DNA of 64,000 nucleotides from Rikenellaceae bacterium (GCA_015059925.1 SUZL01000011.1:1-64000); one strand, 5' to 3'. Counted from the stretch's first letter, positions 15,383 to 23,772 are shown. Notes: generated from the letters alone by a model not told the origin. Numbers and translations are program-made.

Positions 15383-18300
15383 CTTTCCAAGATTTATTAA
15401 TTACAACGGGCGGGTGCGTGGGCTGGAAATCTTCGGGAATATCCAGACGATACGGTATGCCGCGCGTCTGCTCTTTATTGCGATTCTTCTCGTCCCACTT
15501 CACGAACTCCTCGTAGTCATACTCCCAATCTGGGCCATAGGCCAACTTGTGGATACGGTAGTAAATCGCCTCACGCGAAGGAGCGTTGAAACCTATATTA
15601 CCGCTATTCATAGCACTATCCTCAGTCGGACGGTATGCTCCAGTCCAATATGTAAATGCCCCTTCATAAACACCTAAACCTTCGCTTGCATAACGATTGT
15701 CTGTGAGGAAACGGCTCCACTTGACTTTGGTAGGATCTGATGTAAAATCTGCATTTTTCCACCAGCCCCAAGGGGTCTGCTCTTTATGATACTCAATCAC
15801 CTCATTAGGCATCTTTCCTAACCACGAATAAGCATACTCATCGGCAAGTTTTGCAAATCCGTGACCTCCAGCCTCGTGGCGAATAAGATTATTAATCTGC
15901 AGATCCGAGTAACCTACAGGGAAATAAGATACAGAAATACCACTTCCATAATCCCCAGAGGAAGATTCAGGATAATACATATAGCAAGTTCCTGCATATG
16001 ATAGGCTATTCATCATAACCACAACAAGTGCATTATCCATCCTATCTTCGCTAATTGCTTTTAGTGCGTATGACATAGCAACTTTATCATTACCGCCTAC
16101 CTCTGTTCCCTCTCCAAAGTATCCAGCAAATGCGGTTTCGGAATCATCTGTATAAACCTCATTTTTCGATACGGCAGTAACGGAGTATACATTGAAATGG
16201 TCACGGAATGACTTATATGGTTCTGAAGCGAATAGTCCTTCCATTCCTGCATTCATAGCCTTATCATAACTTCCGTCCGCTATAAGGCGATCCGAAAATG
16301 CATCTCCCATCAATACGATGTCAATACCTTTGCCCTTAGTGGCCTTTTGCAGCTGTTTGACCTCGCCATCCTTCGAGTAGTCTGTGGATTCATAGGATGC
16401 AGATTCGTTGTCTCCAAACAACTCTTCAATGAATGCTGGCATCTCGGTATAACTAGTTAATATCCCATTAAACACGATTAATCCATTTTGATCGAATACT
16501 GCGACCATAGGACTTTCTGATAAGAATGGTTTGAACGGACTTGCTGAAAGATCCTGCATTACTGTGCAAGGCCAATCTATCCCGTTTCTGTCAATACAAG
16601 CCTTTACTAAAGACTCCTCATCAGATGTTGTACTAAATATTCCCAATCCAGAATCTTTGTACTTATCCACAATAGATTTCAGTATAGGTGTAAATCCTTC
16701 AGAGTATGGACACCACTCAAAGAAATTGTATAACACAGTATACTTATGCTGTGCAATAAATTCATTGGATATTACTCCTCCTCCTATAGTTGGAATTGAG
16801 AACTCAGGAGCGTAAATTTTAACACCTTCTGAAGATAAACCCTCTCCTTGTTGTTTTAATATATTAGGCCAACAATCATCCCAGCAATCAAGTTCCATTA
16901 TTGATTGAGGGACAATGCCTGTCAAATAGTTATAGCCTAACCCGAAAACTTCAAGTTCAGTTAACTGCCCAAGGTCTGATGGGATTGATCCCGATAGTTG
17001 ATTGGCATTTAACTCAAGAGTTTTTAGTTTTGACAGCTGTCCTAACTCAGTAGGAATTGAACCCGATAGAGTGTTCACATTTAACCAGAGACCTGTAAGA
17101 TTTGAAAGCTGACCAAACTCTGTCGGGATTGATCCTGATAATTGGTTGTCGTTGAATGCAAGTATTTCAAGTTCTGACAATTGACTTAACTCTGTAGGTA
17201 TATCCCCAGATAAGCGATTGCAGCCTAAATTAATAGATTTAAGTTTTGATAACCGACATAACTCAGCAGGGATGGAACCTGACAATTGATTACCATCTAA
17301 ATATAGTTCTGTAAGCTTCGCTAGTTGTGCCAATTCAATAGGAATAGCTCCAGATAATTGATTCCAGCCAAGTAGAATATATGAAAGGTTTGACAACTTC
17401 CCCAATTCAGTAGGGATTGAGCCAGTAAGCTTATTCCATCCTAAATCAAGATGTTCTAATTCGTATAATTCTATGAAATCAGCAGGAATTATCCCTGCTA
17501 AATTGTTATCTGACAATACAATACGGTTAATTATTCCATTGTCATTGGTATAAACTCCATACCACTCACTAACTGGCTTATCCGAGCACCAATTATCATT
17601 GCGGGTCCAATTGTCGCCACCCGTCGCCTCGTAGAACGCAATCAGCGCTTCGCGCTCTGCCGCCAATACTTTTGCTTCATCTGCCATCTGCGAAATTGTT
17701 AATATCTCAGATATATCATTTTCCTTGTTAGTGAATTCAATCTCGGCCGTACGAACGGCATAGCCATCATTCTGATCAATCTCAAAATAATAAGTATTAG
17801 TTGAATAAATACGAGTAGAACTTTCTCTAATCCAATCAACATCGGACGGGATTGTAATAGTAACATCTACATTACTCTTTACATCAACAGAAATTGTATT
17901 TGCTTCATATGAAACATATTTTTCGTGATTGCTAAGAATAATTATTGGCTCAAATCCCGCCTGATAAATTGTTACAACCTCGCTGAACTCTCCGCTCGTG
18001 ATGGTTATCCTCGCCTCGCGCTTGTCCGTATCGTCATTCTCCTTAACCTCGAAAACGAGATTAGAAGTCTTCAGCGCGCGAGTTGCCTTATACTCAACCC
18101 AATCGGCGGCAGACTCCTCGATCGTGTACTCAAAATCGATATTAGCCTTAACTTCGATTGAAACCTCTCCGCCTTCGGCCGAAACCTCGAACTTCGACGA
18201 AGTTACGGTCAGTGCGTCTTTCTGCTTTTGTGACACGTTGATGGTCTTCGATGCAGTGCCAGCCTTAATGATGATCGAGGCCGTACGATCGTCAGGAGTG

Positions 18301-18602
18301 TCGTTCTCTGTGGTCGTAACGGTAATCTTCGCGCTTCCCGCAGGGCCGCTCGTAGGCTCAATTGAGCACCACTCATCGGCACGGCTGTTCACAACCTGCG
18401 CAGTCCAAGCCTCCGACGAGGTGAATGTAATCACATTCGAGCCGCCATCGGTCGAAAAGTCTGCGGCCGCAGTACTGAGTGTGATTTCTGGTTGCTTGGG
18501 CGGAGTCTGACCACCGCCATTATTACCACCATTATCCACGTCGCTCTCCGAGCAAGCGACAAAAGCCAAAATGGCAAACAAAGTGTAGAAAAACTTTTTC
18601 AT
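15372..18602 (-). CDS. Multidomain lipoprotein: BACON, LRR, thioredoxin-like, M64-type metallopeptidase
   Basis: 1076 residues with a lipoprotein signal (MKKFFYTLFAILAFVACSES, Cys17). In order: three BACON/Ig-like domains (about 40-310); an LRR block (about 311-585) with nine 24-residue repeats of the plant-type xSGSIPxELGxLSxL form and a typical GGDNWTRNDNW cap; a thioredoxin-like domain (about 590-740) with WCPYS, which has lost the second Cys of CxxC; then an IgA-peptidase (M64)-like domain with HEAGGHGFAKLADEY as the presumed zinc site. The two His are spaced one residue wider than in HExxH. It is probably surface-exposed and proteolytic, with BACON and LRR parts for binding mucin, glycans or proteins; that is inference. 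GC content changes between domains, suggesting mosaic assembly. It is followed by the overlapping small lipoprotein gene. Confidence 0.85.
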   Translation of the reverse strand: MKKFFYTLFAILAFVACSESDVDNGGNNGGGQTPPKQPEITLSTAAADFSTDGGSNVITFTSSEAWTAQVVNSRADEWCSIEPTSGPAGSAKITVTTTENDTPDDRTASIIIKAGTASKTINVSQKQKDALTVTSSKFEVSAEGGEVSIEVKANIDFEYTIEESAADWVEYKATRALKTSNLVFEVKENDDTDKREARITITSGEFSEVVTIYQAGFEPIIILSNHEKYVSYEANTISVDVKSNVDVTITIPSDVDWIRESSTRIYSTNTYYFEIDQNDGYAVRTAEIEFTNKENDISEILTISQMADEAKVLAAEREALIAFYEATGGDNWTRNDNWCSDKPVSEWYGVYTNDNGIINRIVLSDNNLAGIIPADFIELYELEHLDLGWNKLTGSIPTELGKLSNLSYILLGWNQLSGAIPIELAQLAKLTELYLDGNQLSGSIPAELCRLSKLKSINLGCNRLSGDIPTELSQLSELEILAFNDNQLSGSIPTEFGQLSNLTGLWLNVNTLSGSIPTELGQLSKLKTLELNANQLSGSIPSDLGQLTELEVFGLGYNYLTGIVPQSIMELDCWDDCWPNILKQQGEGLSSEGVKIYAPEFSIPTIGGGVISNEFIAQHKYTVLYNFFEWCPYSEGFTPILKSIVDKYKDSGLGIFSTTSDEESLVKACIDRNGIDWPCTVMQDLSASPFKPFLSESPMVAVFDQNGLIVFNGILTSYTEMPAFIEELFGDNESASYESTDYSKDGEVKQLQKATKGKGIDIVLMGDAFSDRLIADGSYDKAMNAGMEGLFASEPYKSFRDHFNVYSVTAVSKNEVYTDDSETAFAGYFGEGTEVGGNDKVAMSYALKAISEDRMDNALVVVMMNSLSYAGTCYMYYPESSSGDYGSGISVSYFPVGYSDLQINNLIRHEAGGHGFAKLADEYAYSWLGKMPNEVIEYHKEQTPWGWWKNADFTSDPTKVKWSRFLTDNRYASEGLGVYEGAFTYWTGAYRPTEDSAMNSGNIGFNAPSREAIYYRIHKLAYGPDWEYDYEEFVKWDEKNRNKEQTRGIPYRLDIPEDFQPTHPPVVINKSWKDAR

Positions 18603-18650
18603 AGATATGTTTTTGTCGTTAAATTCTGCTGAATTGAAATGGTTGCACTA

Positions 18651-18658
18651 CAAAGTTA
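18651..18658 (-). promoter_or_regulatory. -7 box for the M64-type lipoprotein gene
   Basis: TAACTTTG on the minus strand fits TAnnTTTG and lies about 50 bases upstream of the ATG at 18602. No clear -33 element. Confidence 0.5.
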
Positions 18659-18679
18659 CACAAAAGATTGAGAAATACG

Positions 18680-18762
18680 CACTTTTGTGCGAATATTATA
18701 GTTACTAATACGCGCAAATCGCCGAATAATATAATTCGCACGATATACTATTGCAATATAGT
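18680..18762. repeat. Degenerate 33-bp-phased units upstream of hipB
   Basis: CGAATA boxes at 18690 and 18723 lie 33 bases apart in similar surroundings, and the first is preceded by CACTTTT at 18680. The block ends with CACGATATACTATT (18739-18752), which recurs after hipA. The pattern matches the 33-bp phased units at 20621-20773 downstream of hipA. Confidence 0.4.
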
Positions 18763-18813
18763 GACTATTCAAAGCAATAAATTGAAATTCCCACAACTTA
18801 GAATAGATCAACG

Positions 18814-18861
18814 AATAGTTGTAAATTAAACTATTATAACTATATTTGCATTGTAATAGTT
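18814..18861 (+). promoter_or_regulatory. hipBA promoter with flanking operator half-sites
   Basis: AATAGTT at 18814-18820 pairs with AACTATT at 18829-18835 (8-base spacer), and AACTATTA at 18829-18836 pairs again with TAATAGTT at 18854-18861. The -7 box TATATTTG lies at 18841-18848, between the last two arms. Such dyads around the promoter are expected for autorepression by a HipB-type antitoxin. Binding itself is inference. Confidence 0.6.
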
Positions 18862-18875
18862 CTAAATAAAGCCGT

Positions 18876-19223
18876 ATGGAGAATATTTATATGTTGTCAG
18901 ATGCGACAATCCTTGCCAAACTTGGTGCCAAGATTAAGAGTACTCGTCTGAAACAAAATATCACACAGGAGAGCCTTGCTATATCTGCCAATATATCACT
19001 ATCTTCCGTTAAAAAGATTGAGAGTGGGGAGATAAAGTCATTTGATTCATTACTACGAGTGTTGCGAGTATTAGGCAAATTGGATATATTCCAGTCGATG
19101 GTTGATGAAGAGCAGCTAAGCCCAAGTGAATATTATGAGTTAGTAAACTCAACCAAAAAGGTAACACGCAAGCGAGCCGTAGGCAAAATAAATGCTAACA
19201 AAAAGGAGGAATCAGAATGGTAG
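18876..19223 (+). CDS. hipB: HipB-like antitoxin, XRE-family HTH
   Basis: 115 residues. A helix-turn-helix of the XRE/Cro type spans about residues 12-68 (KIKSTRLKQNITQESLAISANISLSSVKKIESG is its core, in two adjacent blocks). A basic C-terminal tail (KKVTRKRAVGKINANKK) follows. It overlaps the HipA gene by 7 bases, the usual arrangement of hipBA operons. Expected to bind the dyads at 18814-18861, repress the operon and neutralise HipA. An ATG at 18891 is an alternative start. Confidence 0.85.
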   Translation: MENIYMLSDATILAKLGAKIKSTRLKQNITQESLAISANISLSSVKKIESGEIKSFDSLLRVLRVLGKLDIFQSMVDEEQLSPSEYYELVNSTKKVTRKRAVGKINANKKEESEW

Positions 19224-20497
19224 ATGTTGCGATAGTAAAAATGTTTGGCAACCCGATAGGTGTATTCCGTTGGGATAGTCGTTATGACATTGTACAATTT
19301 GAGTACAACAAAGATTTTATAGGGCGAGGGCTGGAACCGTCCCCTCTGATGATGCCAGTACAGTCCGGTCGAACCTACTCGTTTGGAGACATTGGGCGAG
19401 AGACCTTTAAGGGACTTCCGGGACTACTTGCTGATTCATTGCCTGACACCTATGGTCGTGCCTTATTTGATAGGTGGCTTACTCTAACGGGGCGTACAAG
19501 TAGTAACATCGTGGAGACTCTTTGTTTCTTAGGAAAACGCTGTATGGGAGCATTAGAATTTGAGCCTGCAATAGATGTTGATTACAACCAGGACTCAAAG
19601 ATTGCTATTGACTCGCTGGTTGACGTTGCACGAGAGGCTTTGTTAAATAAAGAGAATTTTGGCGTCAATATCAACGACGACAAAAAAGCTGCCATTGCAG
19701 AAATCCTCCGATTAGGAACATCTGCCGGAGGACAAAGGGCAAAGGCCATAATAGCATATAACAAAACGACTGGTGAGGTGCGATCTGGGCAAACAGATGC
19801 ACCAAATGGTTTTGATTACTATATTATTAAACTGGATGGAATCTCGGCAACAACAGGATTCCGCGAAACCGAGAATTATGGTCGCTTAGAGTACTCGTTC
19901 TACAAGTTGGTTAAGGCTTGTGGAATAGATATGTCTGAGTGCTCACTTATAGAGGAGAATAGTAGAGCACATTTCCTTACTAAGCGTTTCGACCGCGAGA
20001 ATGGTAAAAAGGTTCATATGCAGACGCTGTGTGGTATTGCACATTACGACTACCGCCTGCATCGTGCATACTCATATGAACAAGCATTCAATGTAATGCG
20101 AGCTCTCAAACTGCCTTATTCGCAAGCGCAGGAGATGTTCCGCCGAATGGTTTTTAATGTGATTGTGCGAAATCAAGATGATCATACAAAAAATATATCC
20201 TTCTTGATGGGAGAAGATGGCGTTTGGCGACTCTCGCCGGCCTATGATATGGGATATTCATATAATCCTAATGGCGGTTGGACTGCCACTCACCAGATGT
20301 CTATCAATGGAAAATTTGACGACATTACTCGAAAAGACCTTCTCGAATGTGGTGCAAAAAACAATATAAAGAATGCCTCGCTAATAATCGATGAGGTATG
20401 CGAGATCGCTTCACAATGGCCAACAATGGCGAAAGAGTGTGATGTGCCACAAAGTATGATTGATATGATTACTGCGAATATGCAGCTGACAATGTAA
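19217..20497 (+). CDS. hipA: HipA-family toxin kinase
   Basis: 426 residues, close to the usual 420-440. HipA proteins are Ser/Thr kinases; E. coli HipA phosphorylates GltX and induces dormancy. Visible elements: N-terminal subdomain (GVFRWDSRYDIVQFEY), the G-rich segment GTSAGGQRAKA that forms the phosphate-binding loop, the catalytic loop VRNQDDHTKN, and AYDMG as the metal-binding DFG-like motif. All key residues are kept, so it is probably active. A good ribosome site AAAGGAGGA lies at 19201-19209, unusual for this genome. It sits in the tRNA-Gly island, where a toxin-antitoxin pair could stabilise the element. Confidence 0.92.
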   Translation: MVDVAIVKMFGNPIGVFRWDSRYDIVQFEYNKDFIGRGLEPSPLMMPVQSGRTYSFGDIGRETFKGLPGLLADSLPDTYGRALFDRWLTLTGRTSSNIVETLCFLGKRCMGALEFEPAIDVDYNQDSKIAIDSLVDVAREALLNKENFGVNINDDKKAAIAEILRLGTSAGGQRAKAIIAYNKTTGEVRSGQTDAPNGFDYYIIKLDGISATTGFRETENYGRLEYSFYKLVKACGIDMSECSLIEENSRAHFLTKRFDRENGKKVHMQTLCGIAHYDYRLHRAYSYEQAFNVMRALKLPYSQAQEMFRRMVFNVIVRNQDDHTKNISFLMGEDGVWRLSPAYDMGYSYNPNGGWTATHQMSINGKFDDITRKDLLECGAKNNIKNASLIIDEVCEIASQWPTMAKECDVPQSMIDMITANMQLTM

Positions 20498-20501
20498 TTC
20501 T

Positions 20502-20515
20502 CACGATATACTATT
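20502..20515. repeat. 14-bp direct repeat flanking hipBA
   Basis: CACGATATACTATT here is identical to 18739-18752. ACGATATACTATT occurs again at 20761-20773. The first two copies bracket hipBA with its promoter. Confidence 0.6.
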
Positions 20516-20542
20516 CCTACAAAGCCCCATATTTTAATTGAT

Positions 20543-20585
20543 AAACGGGCGAAAACTTGCAAGATTCACAAGTTTTCGCCCGTTT
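20543..20585 (+). terminator. hipA terminator hairpin
   Basis: A perfect 17-bp stem: arm 20543-20559 (AAACGGGCGAAAACTTG) pairs with 20569-20585 across a 9-base loop. The T tail is weak, but the stem is the strongest in this region. Confidence 0.7.
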
Positions 20586-20620
20586 GTGATTTTGTAATAT
20601 GTTGAAATTTAATCTAATTG

Positions 20621-20773
20621 CACTTTTTCTAACGAATAAACAATACTCTTATAACACTTTTTCAAGCAAATAACTTAACGCAACAACATTTTTTAGAACG
20701 AATAACCGTGGCCTTAATACACTTTTTCGCACGAAAAAAGTTTCTTCGACTCCATTTTTTACGATATACTATT
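20621..20773. repeat. 33-bp-phased degenerate tandem array
   Basis: CA[CT]TTTTT begins at 20621, 20655, 20687, 20720 and 20753, spacings of 34, 32, 33 and 33. The first four are followed at a fixed offset by ACGAATAA-like sequence; the last runs into ACGATATACTATT. Working consensus: CACTTTTTCNAACGAATAAC. There are no unrelated spacers, so it is not CRISPR. It may be an iteron-like or multi-operator binding array. Confidence 0.55.
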
Positions 20774-20788
20774 CACGTAGGTCACGAT

Positions 20789-21712
20789 TTAGCTCCATTC
20801 CTCGTAGTAGGGTTGGAGCATCCGGTCGAGGATGGCGGCGAATTCGGAGCGCACTTCGGGTGGTGAGACGATCTCCATATGTTCGCGGTGCGAGAGGATG
20901 CGGCGATAGAACTCATTGGTCGGGGCAAGGAAGAAACTGATGAGCGAATACTCCTCACCCTGCTCCTCTACACGCTGCGACGGATGCAGAGGCAGAGCCT
21001 CCAAGTAACGGCGCTGCAACTCGGTACATCGAATCACGATATGACGCGGCGGAGTGTTGGGATAGTTCGAGATGCCGATAGCGCCAATCAAATGATCCGT
21101 AGGGCTGAAATCCTTGGGATATACAAATCGGCGGTTGGTAAGCTCCAATTCGAGGATTCTGTCCAGACCATACGACTTGACCACATTATCATCCACGCTC
21201 GGTGCAAAGAGATACCAGCGACGTTCGTAACACTTCACGAAGTATGGTTTCACCTCTACGGTATGCGCCTCATCACAATCAAATGCATTGTAGGTAATAC
21301 GGATGATACGCTCCTCACGCAGAGCTTGCAGGATAGGATCGAGGTGGCGCTGTGCCGAGGGGATATGTTCCAAGATGATGCGATCGCGTATCTCGCGATT
21401 CTCGAAGGCGATGTTACTTACGGCAAAGCTGTTGAGCAACCAGCTCGCCACATCGTTTGAGGCCAAATCATCCGAATTTTCGATATAGTATTCGTTGCGG
21501 GGCTTGTAGCAGCTGATGTTTATATCGAAGTTGGCTGCTATAGCCGCACGGTAGTTATGGAAAGTGCGTAGCGGCATAGGATTGCCACCCGAGAGCGGAC
21601 ACTCCACCCAACGACGGTTGATCTGGGCGAAGGTGATGCGCCCTGCGCGGTAGATGGTATTGACCAACCACATATATCGTCGCAAATTATCCTGTGCCAT
21701 ACTCTGCACCAA
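20789..21712 (-). CDS. WYL-domain transcriptional regulator
   Basis: 307 residues. The N-terminal 80 residues (MWLVNTIYRAGRITFAQINRRW) look like a winged-helix DNA-binding part. The centre (about 135-215) is a WYL domain with RRWYLFAPSVDD and the YGLDRI element, followed by a WCX-type C-terminal extension. WYL proteins sense ligands, often nucleotides or single-stranded DNA, and commonly regulate defence and mobile-element genes. An alternative start is codon 5 (MAQDNL, 21700). Its promoter (TAATTTTG on the minus strand, near 21740) lies inside the remains of a disrupted gene, so it probably arrived after that gene was cut. Confidence 0.88.
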   Translation of the reverse strand: MVQSMAQDNLRRYMWLVNTIYRAGRITFAQINRRWVECPLSGGNPMPLRTFHNYRAAIAANFDINISCYKPRNEYYIENSDDLASNDVASWLLNSFAVSNIAFENREIRDRIILEHIPSAQRHLDPILQALREERIIRITYNAFDCDEAHTVEVKPYFVKCYERRWYLFAPSVDDNVVKSYGLDRILELELTNRRFVYPKDFSPTDHLIGAIGISNYPNTPPRHIVIRCTELQRRYLEALPLHPSQRVEEQGEEYSLISFFLAPTNEFYRRILSHREHMEIVSPPEVRSEFAAILDRMLQPYYEEWS

Positions 21713-21924
21713 TCGTTTAATTGTTCCACAAACAAAATTATAGAAATATAAAATAATGCAAGCATAAGTTTTCTTGTCTCAAGTGCATTGAGAGGCTCCA
21801 CTAACTCTAATGTGGAATTAAATAGTATAAATGATTCTTTTCTCTTTTTTTCAATATTGTCATTATTGGAAATCATATCACATTCATCTAATTCATTCAT
21901 CAATAGTTTCTTATTAGTATCCAT
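21538..21924 (-). pseudogene. Truncated gene, possibly a DUF6291-like replication protein
   Basis: An ATG at 21924 with a good AGAGGA ribosome site opens a frame whose first 60 residues look like coding sequence. KESFILFNSTLELVEPLNALETRKLMLALF resembles the start of DUF6291-type phage or plasmid replisome proteins (split here: KESFILFNSTLELVEPL, then NALETRKLMLALF). After about 21740 the frame stays open only by chance, running into the WYL gene in another frame. It starts inside the last codons of the primase-like gene, a normal operon overlap. I read it as a 5' remnant whose 3' part was replaced when the WYL gene joined. The family match is weak. Confidence 0.45.
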
Positions 21925-22840
21925 AATATCCTCTTTTTTGTTGTTTAACATAAATCCCATAATCTTTGCAGTAAGCCAGTAATGTCCCTATTGTGTAGCT
22001 ATCTTTATACCGCATACAACGTTGAAACATTTTTTCACACTCAGTACGATCATAATTAAAATGAAATTGACTTATTTCGTGGAAATAAGTAGAATTTGTA
22101 GTAACACTGGCCACCGAACATCCAATCTCAAACCACTGACGATACCCGCTAGTAATATCAATTCTGAATATACAGATTTCAGAAACTACTTTTTTCAAAA
22201 GTAACTCTGTTCTAAAAGGAGACATTTTTTTAGAAGATTTTCTTCGTCCAAAATTCTCCTCAAATGTTGTAGTCCTAGTATCCAGATTTTGATTATTATA
22301 TGTTTCCCAAAAATCAATTGCACTTGCATTCAGATTAATTATTGGGTTAGGATCATAGCTTACTGTTCGTAGCCTTGCTATGTCTACGCAGTTTCTGTCG
22401 GCGTAAATATTCTGTTTTTCTAATGTGTTAAAAATCTTTTCTAAAGTATTTCTGTATGTTTCCTTTTGTAAAGCCCTAATTAACAAAAATACGCCCTCCC
22501 CACTCAAGGATAAACCTGCATATAATAGTCCTGGCATATCTTTTATCTGTTGCTTGAATTTATCCCAGTCCTTAATGGATGGATTGTCTTTTGAATCAAT
22601 GTCAACGCACAGAAGCCCACTATAAGATTTAATTCCTTCACGGCACCTTTTAGTGAATATACCCATCGGAGTAACAGCAGGAAGACACTTTTTTTCTGCT
22701 GCATACTCTTGTGGGCTATAGGTCCCGTTTCGCAAATTTTCCACAATCTCTTTATGAGTTGAACTAGTAACCCAATCTATAATATCAACCGTTCCAGATG
22801 GAGTGGTCGAAAAAACGTTGTCAAATAAAGAAACTAACAT
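21914..22840 (-). CDS. BT4734/BF3469-family primase-like mobile-element protein
   Basis: 308 residues. The N terminus (MLVSLFDNVFSTTPSGTVDI, then SPQEYAAEKKCLPAVTPMG) and the central CVDIDSKDNP with LSLSGEGVFLLI match the BT4734-like domain of Bacteroidetes proteins usually paired with VirE/DUF3987 helicases. The last 110 residues (TSGYRQWFEIGCSVAS and CMRYKDSYTIGTLLAYC) fit a PriCT-type primase C-terminal domain. A role in replication of the mobile element is therefore likely. The helicase partner normally found next to it is missing, consistent with decay of the replication module. The spacing to the methyltransferase remnant upstream is 37 bases. Confidence 0.75.
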   Translation of the reverse strand: MLVSLFDNVFSTTPSGTVDIIDWVTSSTHKEIVENLRNGTYSPQEYAAEKKCLPAVTPMGIFTKRCREGIKSYSGLLCVDIDSKDNPSIKDWDKFKQQIKDMPGLLYAGLSLSGEGVFLLIRALQKETYRNTLEKIFNTLEKQNIYADRNCVDIARLRTVSYDPNPIINLNASAIDFWETYNNQNLDTRTTTFEENFGRRKSSKKMSPFRTELLLKKVVSEICIFRIDITSGYRQWFEIGCSVASVTTNSTYFHEISQFHFNYDRTECEKMFQRCMRYKDSYTIGTLLAYCKDYGIYVKQQKRGYYGY

Positions 22841-22877
22841 ATCAACAATTATTTTTTTTGATTACTACTACTGCTTT

Positions 22878-23651
22878 TTATCTCCTCATTATATCATAGT
22901 GAAGTAGTCCCTCCAAAAAATGATATCGAGTATGGTAAGAGGCTGACGGCGTCGAGCTATTAAAATAAGGCGGATCAATATATACCAAATCAGCCCTCTC
23001 CGTATTGTCCAAAGCCGACGTATTAGTTATCTTCACATCAGGCAAAACGTCAAACTGGAAACGATTCAAATGCTCCGCAAAATAGACAAATAGCTCCTCG
23101 AACGACTTCTCCCACGTTATGTGATTGGTGTGATCTCGAAACGCCTCGTCAGTTCTAAGACACAGATCTCGACGATGAAAAAGCTGCTTCGGCCGCTTCA
23201 TCAAACAAGCCTGAATTAAGATATATAATCCTGCAGCCCGCTTCTCTTCGGGTAAACGACATATGTTTTGTATGGCAACATCAATCTGATGATTCTCCTT
23301 AGGAAGATAGTAAATTCCCTCGAAATTGTCTGCTACCACACTGCGATAATCAACCCCACTTTGTGGCACCAACAATCGTAGAGCATCTTCTTCTGAAAGT
23401 GTTCCACGAGGGGTACAAAGTAATGCACGAGCCATCTCACAACAGAACCCCATAACATCGTTGAAGATTACCCGCTTACCCTTCGTTGCCATATAATACG
23501 ACACTATGCCACTGCCGCCAAATAGGTCAAGTATCGAATCAAATTCAATCCCACGCTCTGCAATGGCGCTCCAAATGGCCTTAACAAAATTCCTCTTTGA
23601 GCCATAATGACGCGTAATAGGCAGTGTGACGGTTGAACGACGCTTCTTCAT
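22878..23651 (-). pseudogene. D12-class N6-adenine DNA methyltransferase, probably C-terminally truncated
   Basis: 257 residues. Motif I is FDSILDLFGGSGIVSYY (AdoMet binding, about 39-55) and motif IV is VYIDPPYFNSS, a DPPY motif characteristic of amino-methyltransferases. The N-terminal HYGSKRNFVKAIW is typical of Dam/D12 enzymes. In this class roughly 80-110 residues normally follow DPPY; here only about 25 do before a stop, right after RYHFLEGLLHYD. The C-terminal part of the catalytic domain is thus missing and the enzyme is probably inactive, unless another chain completes it. No restriction endonuclease gene is adjacent. It is the cargo gene nearest attR. Confidence 0.7.
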
Positions 23652-23754
23652 AGAAATAGGGATATACTATGTAAAAATACAAAAAAATACCCCTCTTCTC
23701 TATTAAAATTAAGATATATAATTCACCTCAAGAGTATTAAATTAAGAAACGTAC

Positions 23755-23772
23755 GTCGAAATTTTGTCGAAA
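23755..23772. repeat. Right-end copy of the putative integrase arm site
   Basis: The 18-mer GTCGAAATTTTGTCGAAA is identical to 13371-13388 near the left end. It lies 50 bases inside attR; the left copy lies about 160 bases inside attL. Confidence 0.6.

Noticed and set aside
20621..20773. A CRISPR array
   Set aside because: Units are contiguous and degenerate with no unrelated spacers between identical repeats, and no cas genes are present in the window.
13789..23651. A prophage
   Set aside because: No capsid, portal, terminase, tail or lysis genes are present between the att sites.
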